Shown one piece after another: positions 1-5,517 of a DNA stretch of 6,695 nt. The notes under the pieces are model-generated. The model ran no database searches and had not been told where the DNA came from. It saw nothing but the letters and a program-made list of their open reading frames with translations. Numbering within the stretch: position 1 is the stretch's first letter; every line of letters starts with the position of its first letter. The stretch comes from JBBRYW01 sp038237235 (GTDB lineage: Bacteria > Actinomycetota > Thermoleophilia > Gaiellales > Gaiellaceae): assembly GCA_038237235.1 (NCBI GenBank), contig JBBRYW010000172.1, positions 1 to 6,695 of the forward strand. Direction: 5' to 3'. The position numbers were made by a program, and so were the translations under genes.

Positions 1-1
1 A

Positions 2-178
2 GGAGGGGCCGCCACTGACCGGAGCGTCGGATCGAGTCTCGTCAGAGTGCATCGGGGGAGCAGCGTATGGATCGCGTCGGACGGCGCTCCGAAGCGAGCC
101 ACCGTGACGCATAGACTCACCACGGTGTCCCGACGGACGCTTGCGGTGCGAGTTCGCCGCGAGCCCAATCACCCGTGA
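2..178 (+). other. Open frame running in from the left edge, possible 3' end of a gene
   Basis: One plus-strand frame is open from base 2 to a TGA at 176-178, about 58 codons. It ends in an Arg/Thr/Val-rich stretch (TVSRRTLAVRVRREPNHP). I do not recognise the product. It overlaps, in another frame, the start of the ISP-like fragment that follows, so at most one of the two is translated over 141-178. In DNA this GC-rich, an open frame of 58 codons is expected by chance, so this is only a candidate tail of a gene lying to the left. Confidence 0.15.
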
Positions 179-596
179 CCCGACGCTCTTCGACCGGGTG
201 CGTAGGCTCGGCGCCGATCTAACTTCAATTCACCTGCTCGAGCATGACGACATCGAGATCGGTGGGCCGGCGATCGACGGAGATGACCGAGCGGTACTCG
301 AGATCCCCCGCTACGACGCTCACAACGCCGAGATCCAGATTGCCCCGAGTCTCGTCGCTAGGAACATCGTGCCTGCCGTGTGGTCGTATCAACAAGGAGC
401 GTATCCGGTCGTCCGGAACTTTCTCGACGCTCGAGTCGGACGGACTCTGTCCGCCGACGAGTTCCGTGAGTTCAGGAGGCTCGTGGCAGCCGTGAGATTG
501 ACACCCGACCGTCTTCCCGAGATCGACCAGCTCGTCCCCGACCTCGCTAGCGACGGTTTTCCGCGTCACGAGCTCGGTATGCGCCGAACGACGTAG
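141..596 (+). pseudogene. C-terminal fragment of a type ISP-like restriction-modification enzyme / adenine methylase
   Basis: The 151-residue frame resembles only the C-terminal (target-recognition side) part of the large type ISP and related helicase-methylase proteins. The family-like parts are a helix with LFDRVRRLGADLTSIHLLE (about residues 16-34), then VWSYQQGAYPVVRNFLDAR (80-98) and GRTLSADEFREFRRLV (100-115), ending in a LPEID segment (125-129). In full-length relatives these follow nuclease, helicase and N6-adenine methyltransferase domains, none of which is present. The frame is closed by a TGA at 105-107, so the missing part is not simply out of sight in this frame. The only start is a TTG at 141 with no convincing Shine-Dalgarno, and codons near 220-232 (CTA ACT TCA ATT) are A/T-ending, unlike neighbouring genes. 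I infer a dead remnant of a restriction system. Assignment is from motif memory; a stand-alone small protein is less likely. Confidence 0.55.
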
Positions 597-606
597 AGCA
601 GCGGCC

Positions 607-623
607 TCAGGCAGGCTGCCTGA
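607..623. promoter_or_regulatory. Perfect 17-bp palindrome upstream of the glycosyltransferase gene
   Basis: TCAGGCAG, a central G, then CTGCCTGA form perfect 8-bp arms. The palindrome starts 10 bases after the stop of the ISP-like fragment and ends 58 bases before the ATG of the glycosyltransferase. As DNA it has the shape of an operator for a dimeric repressor. As RNA it would fold into a 7-bp hairpin with a 3-nt loop, but no T-run follows, so a classical terminator is unlikely. A second copy of one arm's core (GCAGGC, 629-634) allows an alternative pairing with 618-622. No function is shown. Confidence 0.35.
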
Positions 624-681
624 TGGCTGCAGGCGGGCCACCCCGATCCGGCAGAGCGAGGGCACGGCGGACGGCTTTGCC

Positions 682-2805
682 ATGATCCAGGCCGTGCAGG
701 AGCTCCGCACGCGGTCTGCCCGCTTCGGCCCACCAGTCGGGTCGCTCGTCGGCGCGGTCGCAAGCGCGCTCGTGCAAGTCCCGGCCTGGGCGCTCCTGAC
801 GCTGCTGGTCGGCCTCTCGACTGCGCTGCGATTCTGGGCCTCGCGAGGGATTCCCGTTCCCTGGATCGCGCCCGACGAGATGATCTACGGGATGCTCGGC
901 CAGAACCTCTACCGAGCCGGCCGGCTCACGATCCTGGACGGCCCGACGGCGTTCTACAGCCTCGTCTACCCGGTGCTGACCGGCTCGCTACTGGGTCTCG
1001 ACGACCTCGAGCGAGGCTATGCGCTCCTGAAGGGCCTCCAGGCGCTCGTCATGTCCCTGGCCGCGGTCCCCGTGTACCTCTGGGGGCGCTCTCTCATGTC
1101 CCACCCCTGGGCTCTGCTCGCAACGGCTCTGACGCTCGCCATCCCCGGGCTCGCCTACTCCGGCCTCGTCATGAGCGAGGTCGCTTTCTACCCGGTTTCC
1201 GTACTGGCGTTCTGGGCGCTGGCGCGTGCGCTCTCGCGTCCGACGCTCGGGAGCCAGACGGTGTTCGTGCTTGCGTTCACGCTTGCGGCGGCCACGCGTC
1301 TGCAGGCGGTTGTGCTTCTCCCGATCCTCGCCACCGCCGTGGTCCTGAAAGCCGCTTTCGACCGCCGGCTCGCCGGGACGATCCTCCTCTGGCCTACGTT
1401 CGCAGGCCTTGGGCTGGTGGGCTTCGCCTGGACCGCATGGCGCCTCGCGCAGGGCGGGCCCTGGAACCAGGTGCTCGGCGCGTACGCCGCCGCCGGAAAC
1501 TCGAGCTACGGCATTACGGACGCGCTGGAGTACATCGCCTACCACACCGGCGACCTGCTCCTGATGACCGGGCTCTTCCCGGCGTGCGCGCTCGCTCTGG
1601 TCGCGATCGACGCCACGCTCGGGCGGGAGGGCTCGGAGCCGACGCGCGCCTTTCTCGCCGTCTCGATCTCCAGCACCATCTGGCTTCTCGTCCAGGTCGG
1701 AACGTTCGCCTCGCGGCACGTGGATCGCCTGGCCGAGCGAAACCTGCTTCCCGCGGCCCCGCTGCTGTTCCTCGCGCTCGGCCTCTTTCTCGACAGGGGC
1801 GCGGCTCGTCCGCATCTCCGCACGTCGGTCGTAGCCGTAGCGGCCGCGATCCCGGTGCTCAGCCTGCCGGTGAAGAACCTGATCAACGAGGGCGCCCTTC
1901 CGGATGCGTTCTCGCTGGTGCCGTTCTTCCGCCTGCTCGAGCGCGACCCGGGGGCGAACATCGAGGTGATCGTCTTCGGCGGCGCAACGCTCGTTGCGGC
2001 GCTGTTCGTGCTGCTTCCCCCGCGCTTCGTCGTCATCTTGCCGGTCGCGCTCCTCGCCGCGCTTGCCGCAACCTCGTACGCGGCCGGCCGCTATGTCGCG
2101 GAGCAGGCCACGCGTCAGCGGACGCAGCTGGTGGGGCCGATCCGGCGGTGGATCGACCCGGCGGTGGTCGGCCGGCCCACCGCCTACCTCTACGACGGCG
2201 ACTTCTTCTGGAACGAGGTCTGGGAGACGGTGTTCTGGAACCGCGCGGTCCGCTCCGTCTACGACCTCCCGGGGAAGCACGTCCCCGGCCCGCTTCCCCA
2301 GTCCACGATCGGCGTGCGGGGCGATGGACGGGTCGTCCTCCGGGACGGACGGGCGGCGCCGGAGCGCTACGTCGTTGCCTCGGCGACTTTCCACTTCGTC
2401 GGCAGGCCGATCTGGTCGATCGCGACCCCCGGGACTGAGCAGGCTGGCCTGCTGCTCTGGCGCCTCCGCCCGCCCTTTCGCATGTCGACCGCCCAATCGG
2501 GGATCAGGCCGAACGGCGAGATCCGGCAGGACGGGAGGCTCGTCGTCTACGGCTGCTCGAGGGGGACGTTCCATGTCACCGTCGTTGCGGTCGAGCCGCT
2601 TCGGTTCGAGCTGCACCGAAACGGACGCCTGCTCTCGATCATCAACCGGCCCCCGTACAAGTTCGTCCGGCTGCGGCCCGGTCAGGCGTGGTCCGGATCG
2701 GTTCCGGCAAGGCCGTCCGGCGCTCCGAGGCGCTCGACCTGCACGTTCGAGGTGCTCACGAGCAATCTCATGTACGCGACCCGGTTCGAGTTCGCGCGCC
2801 GCTAG
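682..2805 (+). CDS. GT-C family (GT39/PMT-like) membrane glycosyltransferase
   Basis: This 707-residue polytopic membrane protein is predicted to transfer a sugar from a polyprenyl-phosphate donor to an extracytoplasmic acceptor. Hydrophobic segments fill about residues 33-50, 92-106, 117-135, 142-160, 168-184, 193-222, 231-252, 289-310, 322-341, 354-371, 380-397 and 428-468. The first external loop carries the acidic pair typical of GT-C enzymes (APDE, D65-E66), followed by YGMLGQNLY. A second family-like motif is VMSEVAFYP (163-171), and AERNLLPAAPLLF (351-363) resembles the late-loop motif. From about 470 the protein is soluble and probably external, rich in Trp/Tyr and beta structure. It starts at ATG 682; the nearest GAGG-like element is about 19 nt upstream, so the ribosome site is poor, and no ATG/GTG/TTG lies further upstream in frame. 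Donor and acceptor cannot be told from sequence; a cell-envelope polysaccharide or protein-glycosylation role is inferred. Codons 674-706 are duplicated at 3848-3944. Confidence 0.8.
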   Translation: MIQAVQELRTRSARFGPPVGSLVGAVASALVQVPAWALLTLLVGLSTALRFWASRGIPVPWIAPDEMIYGMLGQNLYRAGRLTILDGPTAFYSLVYPVLTGSLLGLDDLERGYALLKGLQALVMSLAAVPVYLWGRSLMSHPWALLATALTLAIPGLAYSGLVMSEVAFYPVSVLAFWALARALSRPTLGSQTVFVLAFTLAAATRLQAVVLLPILATAVVLKAAFDRRLAGTILLWPTFAGLGLVGFAWTAWRLAQGGPWNQVLGAYAAAGNSSYGITDALEYIAYHTGDLLLMTGLFPACALALVAIDATLGREGSEPTRAFLAVSISSTIWLLVQVGTFASRHVDRLAERNLLPAAPLLFLALGLFLDRGAARPHLRTSVVAVAAAIPVLSLPVKNLINEGALPDAFSLVPFFRLLERDPGANIEVIVFGGATLVAALFVLLPPRFVVILPVALLAALAATSYAAGRYVAEQATRQRTQLVGPIRRWIDPAVVGRPTAYLYDGDFFWNEVWETVFWNRAVRSVYDLPGKHVPGPLPQSTIGVRGDGRVVLRDGRAAPERYVVASATFHFVGRPIWSIATPGTEQAGLLLWRLRPPFRMSTAQSGIRPNGEIRQDGRLVVYGCSRGTFHVTVVAVEPLRFELHRNGRLLSIINRPPYKFVRLRPGQAWSGSVPARPSGAPRRSTCTFEVLTSNLMYATRFEFARR
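2701..2797 (+). repeat. Direct repeat copy A (3' end of the glycosyltransferase gene)
   Basis: These 97 bases match 3848-3944 at an offset of 1147 with 5 mismatches (2703, 2706, 2709, 2770, 2789). The stretch 2710-2769 is identical over 60 bases. The first three mismatches are synonymous (Val-Pro-Ala kept); the last two change Met to Val and Glu to Ala in the other copy. Beyond 2797 the copies diverge. The two copies lie in the same orientation and flank the methyltransferase gene. Confidence 0.95.
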
Positions 2806-2880
2806 AGAAGGACAGTCCGCCCTTCCCATAACGAAATCGATGACCGTACGCACTTGCCCGCGGCGCGGCCGAAGTCGGCG

Positions 2881-2902
2881 AGCGGCGATCCTCGTCGCCG
2901 CT
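2881..2902. terminator. Strong GC hairpin between convergent genes
   Basis: AGCGGCGA (2881-2888) and TCGCCGCT (2895-2902) are perfectly complementary over 8 bp around a 6-nt loop. The hairpin lies in the 121-base gap between the glycosyltransferase (ending 2805, plus) and the methyltransferase (ending 2927, minus), where a shared bidirectional terminator is expected. Neither side has a T-run, so it would be an atypical, GC-rich terminator. The rest of the gap holds only a weak GAAGG/CCTTC pairing (2807-2825) and a 31-codon reading frame that I do not accept as a gene. Confidence 0.35.
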
Positions 2903-2926
2903 TCTGCCGGTGTCGTGCCCCTCTGT

Positions 2927-3694
2927 TCATGTTGAGCGCTCCAAAACGAGCCGGGCGACATCGCCGCCGCGGCCGGCGACCTCGCGCCCGAGCAGACCGA
3001 AGAACGGCCCGAGCGGCAGAAGCTTCGGGAAGTGCCGGTTGTAGAGACGGTTCCAGTTCGGCTCCAGACGTACGAGCTCGCGCGAGAGTTCATGGACGGG
3101 TGCGGCCGCCAAGAGCCGGTCGAGGCGCGCGCCGTCGTACCAGCGCTCGAAGAAGTAGCGCGTCGCGGCGCCGGCCGAGCCGTAGACGGGCCGGTCGCGC
3201 CAGTCCTCCCAGTACGTCTCCGCGTACGGCACGGTCAGGAGGATACGCCCGCCTGGCTCGACGACCCGCGCCAACTCGCGGAGGGCGCGCTCGTCGCCGT
3301 CGTCCGGGATATGCTCGACGACCGAGATCGAGTAGGCGCGTTGGAAGCTCGCGTCGGCGAACGGAAGCGCGCGCCCGTCGGCGACCTCGAAGTGGGCCTC
3401 GGGCGCGAGCCGCCGCCACAGCTCGACCTCCGAAGGCAGCGCGTCGACCGAGGCCACCTCGACACCGGCCCGCGCCAGCGCGACCGCGAGCAGCTTCGGA
3501 CTCGCAAGGTCGAGGACGCGCTCGCCCGGCCCCGCACGCAGCAGCCGCTGCGCCCATGGCAGCTCGAGGTACCGGCTCGGGTCGAGGGGGATCAAGATTC
3601 GGATCGCCGCCTCGCGAGAGGGCCCGCCGCGTAGCAGCGCCCGCGCCCCCAGCACGACGCTCAAGCCGTAGAGGCGACCCCAGGCGTGCATCAT
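2927..3694 (-). CDS. Class I SAM-dependent methyltransferase
   Basis: This 255-residue cytosolic protein has the methyltransferase type-11 layout. It has motif I at ERVLDLASPK (58-67), an acidic ribose-contacting strand end SVDAL (82-86), ADGRALPF (105-112), the VVEHIPDD region after strand 4 (125-132), and PGGRILLTVPY (147-157). Motif I is unusual: ASPK replaces the common glycine-rich G-x-G turn, a form seen in some genomic methyltransferases but reducing certainty about SAM binding. The ATG at 3694 has AAGGAGA 6 nt upstream; a second ATG follows at once. Its first ATG overlaps the TGA of an upstream minus-strand reading frame (ATGA), so it was translated by coupling to a gene now largely lost. 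A Trp/Tyr/Arg-rich C-terminal half (160-223) may bind a lipid or sugar acceptor. The acceptor is unknown; the neighbouring glycosyltransferase makes envelope-glycan modification plausible. Confidence 0.8.
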   Translation of the reverse strand: MMHAWGRLYGLSVVLGARALLRGGPSREAAIRILIPLDPSRYLELPWAQRLLRAGPGERVLDLASPKLLAVALARAGVEVASVDALPSEVELWRRLAPEAHFEVADGRALPFADASFQRAYSISVVEHIPDDGDERALRELARVVEPGGRILLTVPYAETYWEDWRDRPVYGSAGAATRYFFERWYDGARLDRLLAAAPVHELSRELVRLEPNWNRLYNRHFPKLLPLGPFFGLLGREVAGRGGDVARLVLERST

Positions 3695-3845
3695 GACGAG
3701 TCTCCTTCAGGCGAGTAGCCGAGCTTCTGGGTCGCGAGCACCAATCGATGCAAGGACGGCGGAAGCGCCCACTGTAGGGGATATGGGCGCCACCACAGGA
3801 TCCGCGGATCTTGTCGTGGTCGAAGATGCCGCTCGTGTGCCTGAC
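3691..3845 (-). pseudogene. Truncated, apparently frameshifted tail of an unknown gene upstream of the methyltransferase
   Basis: A minus-strand frame ends at TGA 3693-3691, overlapping the methyltransferase ATG, and reads ILWWRPYPLQWALPPSLHRL, then VLATQKLGYSPEGDSS. Just upstream, the phase that looks coding switches. In the neighbouring frame 3845-3804 reads VRHTSGIFDHDKIR with nearly every third base G or C. Joining the two needs a 2-base deletion or 1-base insertion near 3802-3803, inside the palindrome GATCCGCGGATC (3799-3810). Going further upstream the sequence becomes the antisense of the duplicated glycosyltransferase end (3848-3967), so the rest of the gene is gone. I do not recognise the family. 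The ATGA overlap and the embedded Shine-Dalgarno indicate that it once headed, or sat inside, an operon with the methyltransferase. Confidence 0.45.
3701..3707 (-). promoter_or_regulatory. Shine-Dalgarno of the methyltransferase gene
   Basis: AAGGAGA on the minus strand lies 6 nt before the first ATG (3694) and 9 nt before the second (3691). It sits inside the last codons of the truncated upstream reading frame, the usual arrangement for coupled translation. Confidence 0.75.
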
Positions 3846-3847
3846 CC

Positions 3848-3944
3848 GTGCCTGCGAGGCCGTCCGGCGCTCCGAGGCGCTCGACCTGCACGTTCGAGGT
3901 GCTCACGAGCAATCTCGTGTACGCGACCCGGTTCGCGTTCGCGC
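3848..3944 (+). repeat. Direct repeat copy B
   Basis: This is the partner of 2701-2797 (92 of 97 bases the same, 60 in a row identical at 3857-3916). Its left boundary coincides with the point where the minus-strand gene tail begins, so 3846-3848 marks a recombination junction. Homologous recombination between the copies would remove 1147 bp, including the whole methyltransferase gene. Confidence 0.95.
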
Positions 3945-3967
3945 AGCGGCTGAGGCTCTTCGTCTGA
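3848..3967 (+). pseudogene. Orphan 3' end of a second GT39-like glycosyltransferase gene
   Basis: From GTG 3848 the frame reads VPARPSGAPRRSTCTFEVLT, then SNLVYATRFAFAQRLRLFV and a TGA at 3965-3967. The first 33 residues match residues 674-706 of the intact glycosyltransferase with only M to V, E to A and R to Q changes; the end then differs and is six residues longer. An in-frame TGA at 3842-3844 lies directly before it, and there is no membrane part, so it cannot encode an enzyme. Three synonymous differences at the left edge suggest it came from a diverged paralogue, while the 60-bp identical core suggests recent exchange between the copies. It is best read as the stump left when a paralogous gene was deleted. 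Confidence 0.8.
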
Positions 3968-3981
3968 GACGCGGTCAGACG
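3961..3981. terminator. Small hairpin between the glycosyltransferase stump and the DUF2007-like gene
   Basis: CGTCTGA (3961-3967) and TCAGACG (3975-3981) pair over 7 bp around a 7-nt loop. The left arm carries the TGA of the plus-strand stump and the right arm carries the stop codon of the minus-strand DUF2007-like gene, so it sits exactly between convergent ends. There is no T-run on either side. It is only a possible end point of the minus-strand operon. Confidence 0.25.
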
Positions 3982-4208
3982 TCGGAGACGAGCTCGTCCG
4001 GCTCGGTCAGCGACTCGATCGCGTCCTGGGCCGCCTCGAGCGCCGTCTCCGGCACCAGTACCTTCTGCGGTGCGTCCCCGGTGGCGCTCGTATGCTGCTC
4101 GACGGCCGCCTCGAGCACCGAGTCGATCCCCGCCGTGCGGAGGATGTCCTGCAGCTCCCCCGCCTCTGTGATGTCGCCGGTGACGGCGACCTGAACCATC
4201 CGGGTCAT
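3975..4208 (-). CDS. Small DUF2007-like protein (putative signal-transducing family)
   Basis: This 77-residue acidic protein fits the DUF2007 layout. It has an N-terminal beta strand (MVQVAVTGDI, 4-13), a helix (EAGELQDILRTAGID, 15-29), a second strand with a divergent loop (SVLEAAVEQ, 30-38), and a third strand plus helix (KVLVPETALEAAQDAIESL, 49-67). Length is normal for the family, whose members look like small ferredoxin-fold, PII-like domains; their ligand is not established. The start at ATG 4208 overlaps the rnz stop by ATGA and has GGAGGAGA 7 nt upstream, so it is translated with, and at a good rate after, rnz. A second ATG at codon 4 is less well placed. No metal-binding cysteines or histidine pairs are present. 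Function in this operon is unknown; calling it a regulator would be inference. Confidence 0.65.
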   Translation of the reverse strand: MTRMVQVAVTGDITEAGELQDILRTAGIDSVLEAAVEQHTSATGDAPQKVLVPETALEAAQDAIESLTEPDELVSDV

Positions 4209-5215
4209 GCTGGTCTCTCCTCCACCGCCGGAACCGGGCGACGCTCAGCCGCCGCCTCGGGCCGCTCGCGAAGCGCTCCCGCCCTCACGAGCTGCGGCTC
4301 GCCGCGGTCTACGAACGGCACCTCGATCGTATCGAAGTCCCTCGGGACGACCGCACTCGGAAACACTGCTCGCGCCTCGCGCGCCAGCTCCGGCCCGAAG
4401 TAGCGGCTCGAAAGATGCGTCAGGGCGAGGAAGCGCACGTCGGCGGCGCGCGCGAGCTGCGCGGCCTCGAGCGCGGTCGAGTGGGCGGTCTCGCGGGCGC
4501 GCGCCTTCTCCTCCTCGGCAAACGTCGCCTCGTGGATCAGCAGATCGGCGCCCGCCGCAGCCTCGAGCACGCTCGCCGACGGCGCGGTGTCCGAGCTGAT
4601 CACGAGCTTTCGGCCGGGCCGCGCCGCCCCCAGCACGTCTTCCGGGCGGACAGTGCGGTCTCCCCCCACGACCACCGCCTGCCCCTGCTGGAGCAGGCGC
4701 CGCTCCGGCCCCACCGGGACGCCGAGCGCGTCGGCGGCCCCGACGTCGAAGCGCCCCGGGCGTTCGGCCTCCACGAGCGCGTAGCCGATCGCGGAGACGC
4801 CGTGGGCGACGGCGAACGGCTCCAGACGAAAATCCTCGCGTTCGACCACGTCGCCGGGCCGGAGCTCACGGAGCTCGACGCCGTAGCTCAGCTTGCCGAA
4901 GATGCGTCGCAGGCTGGCCCAGATCTCGTTCAGCCCGGGCGGCCCGTAAACGGCGAGCGGCACCTCGCGCCCGCGCAGCGAGAAGGTCTTCAGCATCCCG
5001 GGCAGACCGAGATAGTGGTCGGCGTGATAGTGCGTCAGGAAGATCTCTCGCAAATCGACGAGCCCCACGGCCGAGCGGAGCAGCTGCCGCTGCGTCCCCT
5101 CCGCGCAGTCGAATAGGAGCTTGTCGCCGCCCCGGCGGACGAGAATCGCCGTCGGCGCACGCTTCGCGGTCGGCATCGAGCCGGACGTGCCGAGGAAGAC
5201 GACGTCGAGATCCAT
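4205..5215 (-). CDS. rnz: Ribonuclease Z (tRNA 3'-end processing endonuclease)
   Basis: This zinc-dependent metallo-beta-lactamase-fold enzyme removes the 3' trailer of tRNA precursors in the cytosol. The 336 residues cover a full bacterial short-form enzyme. The N-terminal strand VVFLGTSGSMPT (5-16) and LLFDCAEGTQRQL (33-45) are typical. The zinc motif is THYHADH (H62, H64, D66, H67) followed by GLPGML. Further ligands and catalytic residues are H138 in AVAHGVSAIGY, D209 in ISSDTAPS and H267 in LTHLSSRY; HEATF (228-232) is also typical. The flexible arm seen in RNase Z fits about 150-185. The last ~25 residues are a Glu/Arg/Pro-rich tail beyond the conserved fold. ATG 5215 gives the canonical N terminus but has no Shine-Dalgarno. 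It lies 54 bases after the LysM gene and overlaps the DUF2007-like gene, so it may be expressed in part from the SOS promoter at 5518-5546. An arylsulfatase-type relative is possible but less likely. Confidence 0.92.
   Translation of the reverse strand: MDLDVVFLGTSGSMPTAKRAPTAILVRRGGDKLLFDCAEGTQRQLLRSAVGLVDLREIFLTHYHADHYLGLPGMLKTFSLRGREVPLAVYGPPGLNEIWASLRRIFGKLSYGVELRELRPGDVVEREDFRLEPFAVAHGVSAIGYALVEAERPGRFDVGAADALGVPVGPERRLLQQGQAVVVGGDRTVRPEDVLGAARPGRKLVISSDTAPSASVLEAAAGADLLIHEATFAEEEKARARETAHSTALEAAQLARAADVRFLALTHLSSRYFGPELAREARAVFPSAVVPRDFDTIEVPFVDRGEPQLVRAGALRERPEAAAERRPVPAVEERPA
4216..4223 (-). promoter_or_regulatory. Strong Shine-Dalgarno of the DUF2007-like gene
   Basis: GGAGGAGA on the minus strand lies 7 nt before ATG 4208 and within the last codons of rnz. 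It supports the 4208 start over the ATG three codons later. Confidence 0.8.
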
Positions 5216-5233
5216 CCCGGGATGATTGCAGGG

Positions 5234-5253
5234 GCCGGCTCTACAGGGCCGGC
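5234..5253. repeat. GCCGGC hairpin and short direct repeat between the LysM gene and rnz
   Basis: GCCGGC at 5234-5239 and 5248-5253 pair around an 8-nt loop; the larger unit GGGCCGGCT occurs twice, at 5232-5240 and 5246-5254. It falls in the 54-base gap between the LysM stop and the rnz start. It could weaken read-through of the SOS transcript or hide the rnz start, which has no Shine-Dalgarno. There is no T-run, so a true terminator is not shown. Confidence 0.3.
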
Positions 5254-5269
5254 TACGCCGACGTCCGCT

Positions 5270-5509
5270 CTACGGTAGGCGGAGCCGCTGGCCCGGTCTG
5301 AGCATGGTGCCGAGCAGGTGGTTTCGTTCCCTGATCTTCCAGATGCCTGCCCGCGGATCGCCGCCGTACTCGGCGGTCGCGATCGACCACAACGTGTCAG
5401 CCGGCTTGACCGTGTACGTGTGCTCGGGAGCGGAGGCCCCCGTGCCGCGTGCGAACACCGCCCAAGCGAAGGCGAGAGCGACGAGAACGAGAGTGGCGCG
5501 GGCGAACAT
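5270..5509 (-). CDS. SOS-controlled membrane-anchored LysM protein, YneA-like division inhibitor candidate
   Basis: The 79-residue protein has a hydrophobic N-terminal segment (about 5-20, LVLVALAFAWAV) that can act as a membrane anchor or signal peptide. After a short linker comes one complete LysM domain (32-78): YTVKPADTLWSIA, YGGDPR, IWKIRERN and a closing LRPGQRLRLP. LysM binds peptidoglycan, so the domain should lie outside the membrane. The order (anchor then single LysM), the small size and two LexA-type boxes at the promoter match YneA of Bacillus subtilis and Rv2719c of Mycobacterium tuberculosis, which are SOS-induced and delay division or act on the wall. It is shorter than both. 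The ATG at 5509 lies 8 nt after the -10, so no Shine-Dalgarno is possible and the mRNA should be leaderless. LysM assignment is secure; the division-inhibitor role is inference. lexA is not in the window. Confidence 0.85.
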   Translation of the reverse strand: MFARATLVLVALAFAWAVFARGTGASAPEHTYTVKPADTLWSIATAEYGGDPRAGIWKIRERNHLLGTMLRPGQRLRLP

Positions 5510-5516
5510 GCGTTCC
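5503..5516. promoter_or_regulatory. LexA/SOS box 2, over the start codon and predicted transcription start
   Basis: CGAACATGCGTTCC matches the CGAAC-N4-GTTCG consensus at nine of ten defined positions (final G replaced by C). It lies 24 bp centre to centre from box 1, a little over two helical turns. Read on the minus strand it contains ATGTTCG, the start codon and second codon of the LysM gene. The two boxes also form one larger inverted repeat with perfect 13-bp arms (5503-5515 and 5528-5540). Confidence 0.75.
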
Positions 5517-5517
5517 C

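Noticed and set aside
498..503. TTGACA in the ISP-like fragment as a promoter for the glycosyltransferase
   Set aside because: No -10-like hexamer lies 16-18 bases downstream, and it is about 180 bases from the start codon. It is probably chance within codons for Arg-Leu-Thr.
2840..2935. 31-codon plus-strand frame with Arg-rich start and a hydrophobic stretch (RRAAILVAASAGVV)
   Set aside because: It looks like a cut signal peptide or membrane anchor, but there is no Shine-Dalgarno or promoter, it runs through a strong hairpin and it ends at once in Cys-Ser-Cys. At best it is another gene stump.
988..3093. 701-codon open frame on the minus strand opposite the glycosyltransferase
   Set aside because: Its product is a low-complexity Arg/Glu/Gly-rich chain with no domain. 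It mirrors the G/C-biased codons of the plus-strand gene, which has clear GT-C features.
3032..3634. 200-codon plus-strand frame opposite the methyltransferase
   Set aside because: It is an antisense shadow. The minus-strand frame carries the methyltransferase motifs and a good Shine-Dalgarno.
2701..3944. Insertion sequence or integron cassette flanked by its own terminal repeats
   Set aside because: The repeats are direct, not inverted, and are plainly gene 3' ends. There is no transposase, integrase or attC-like fold between them.
4415..5116. 233-codon plus-strand frame opposite rnz
   Set aside because: The composition is typical of antisense to GC-rich coding DNA, and the minus strand encodes a complete RNase Z.
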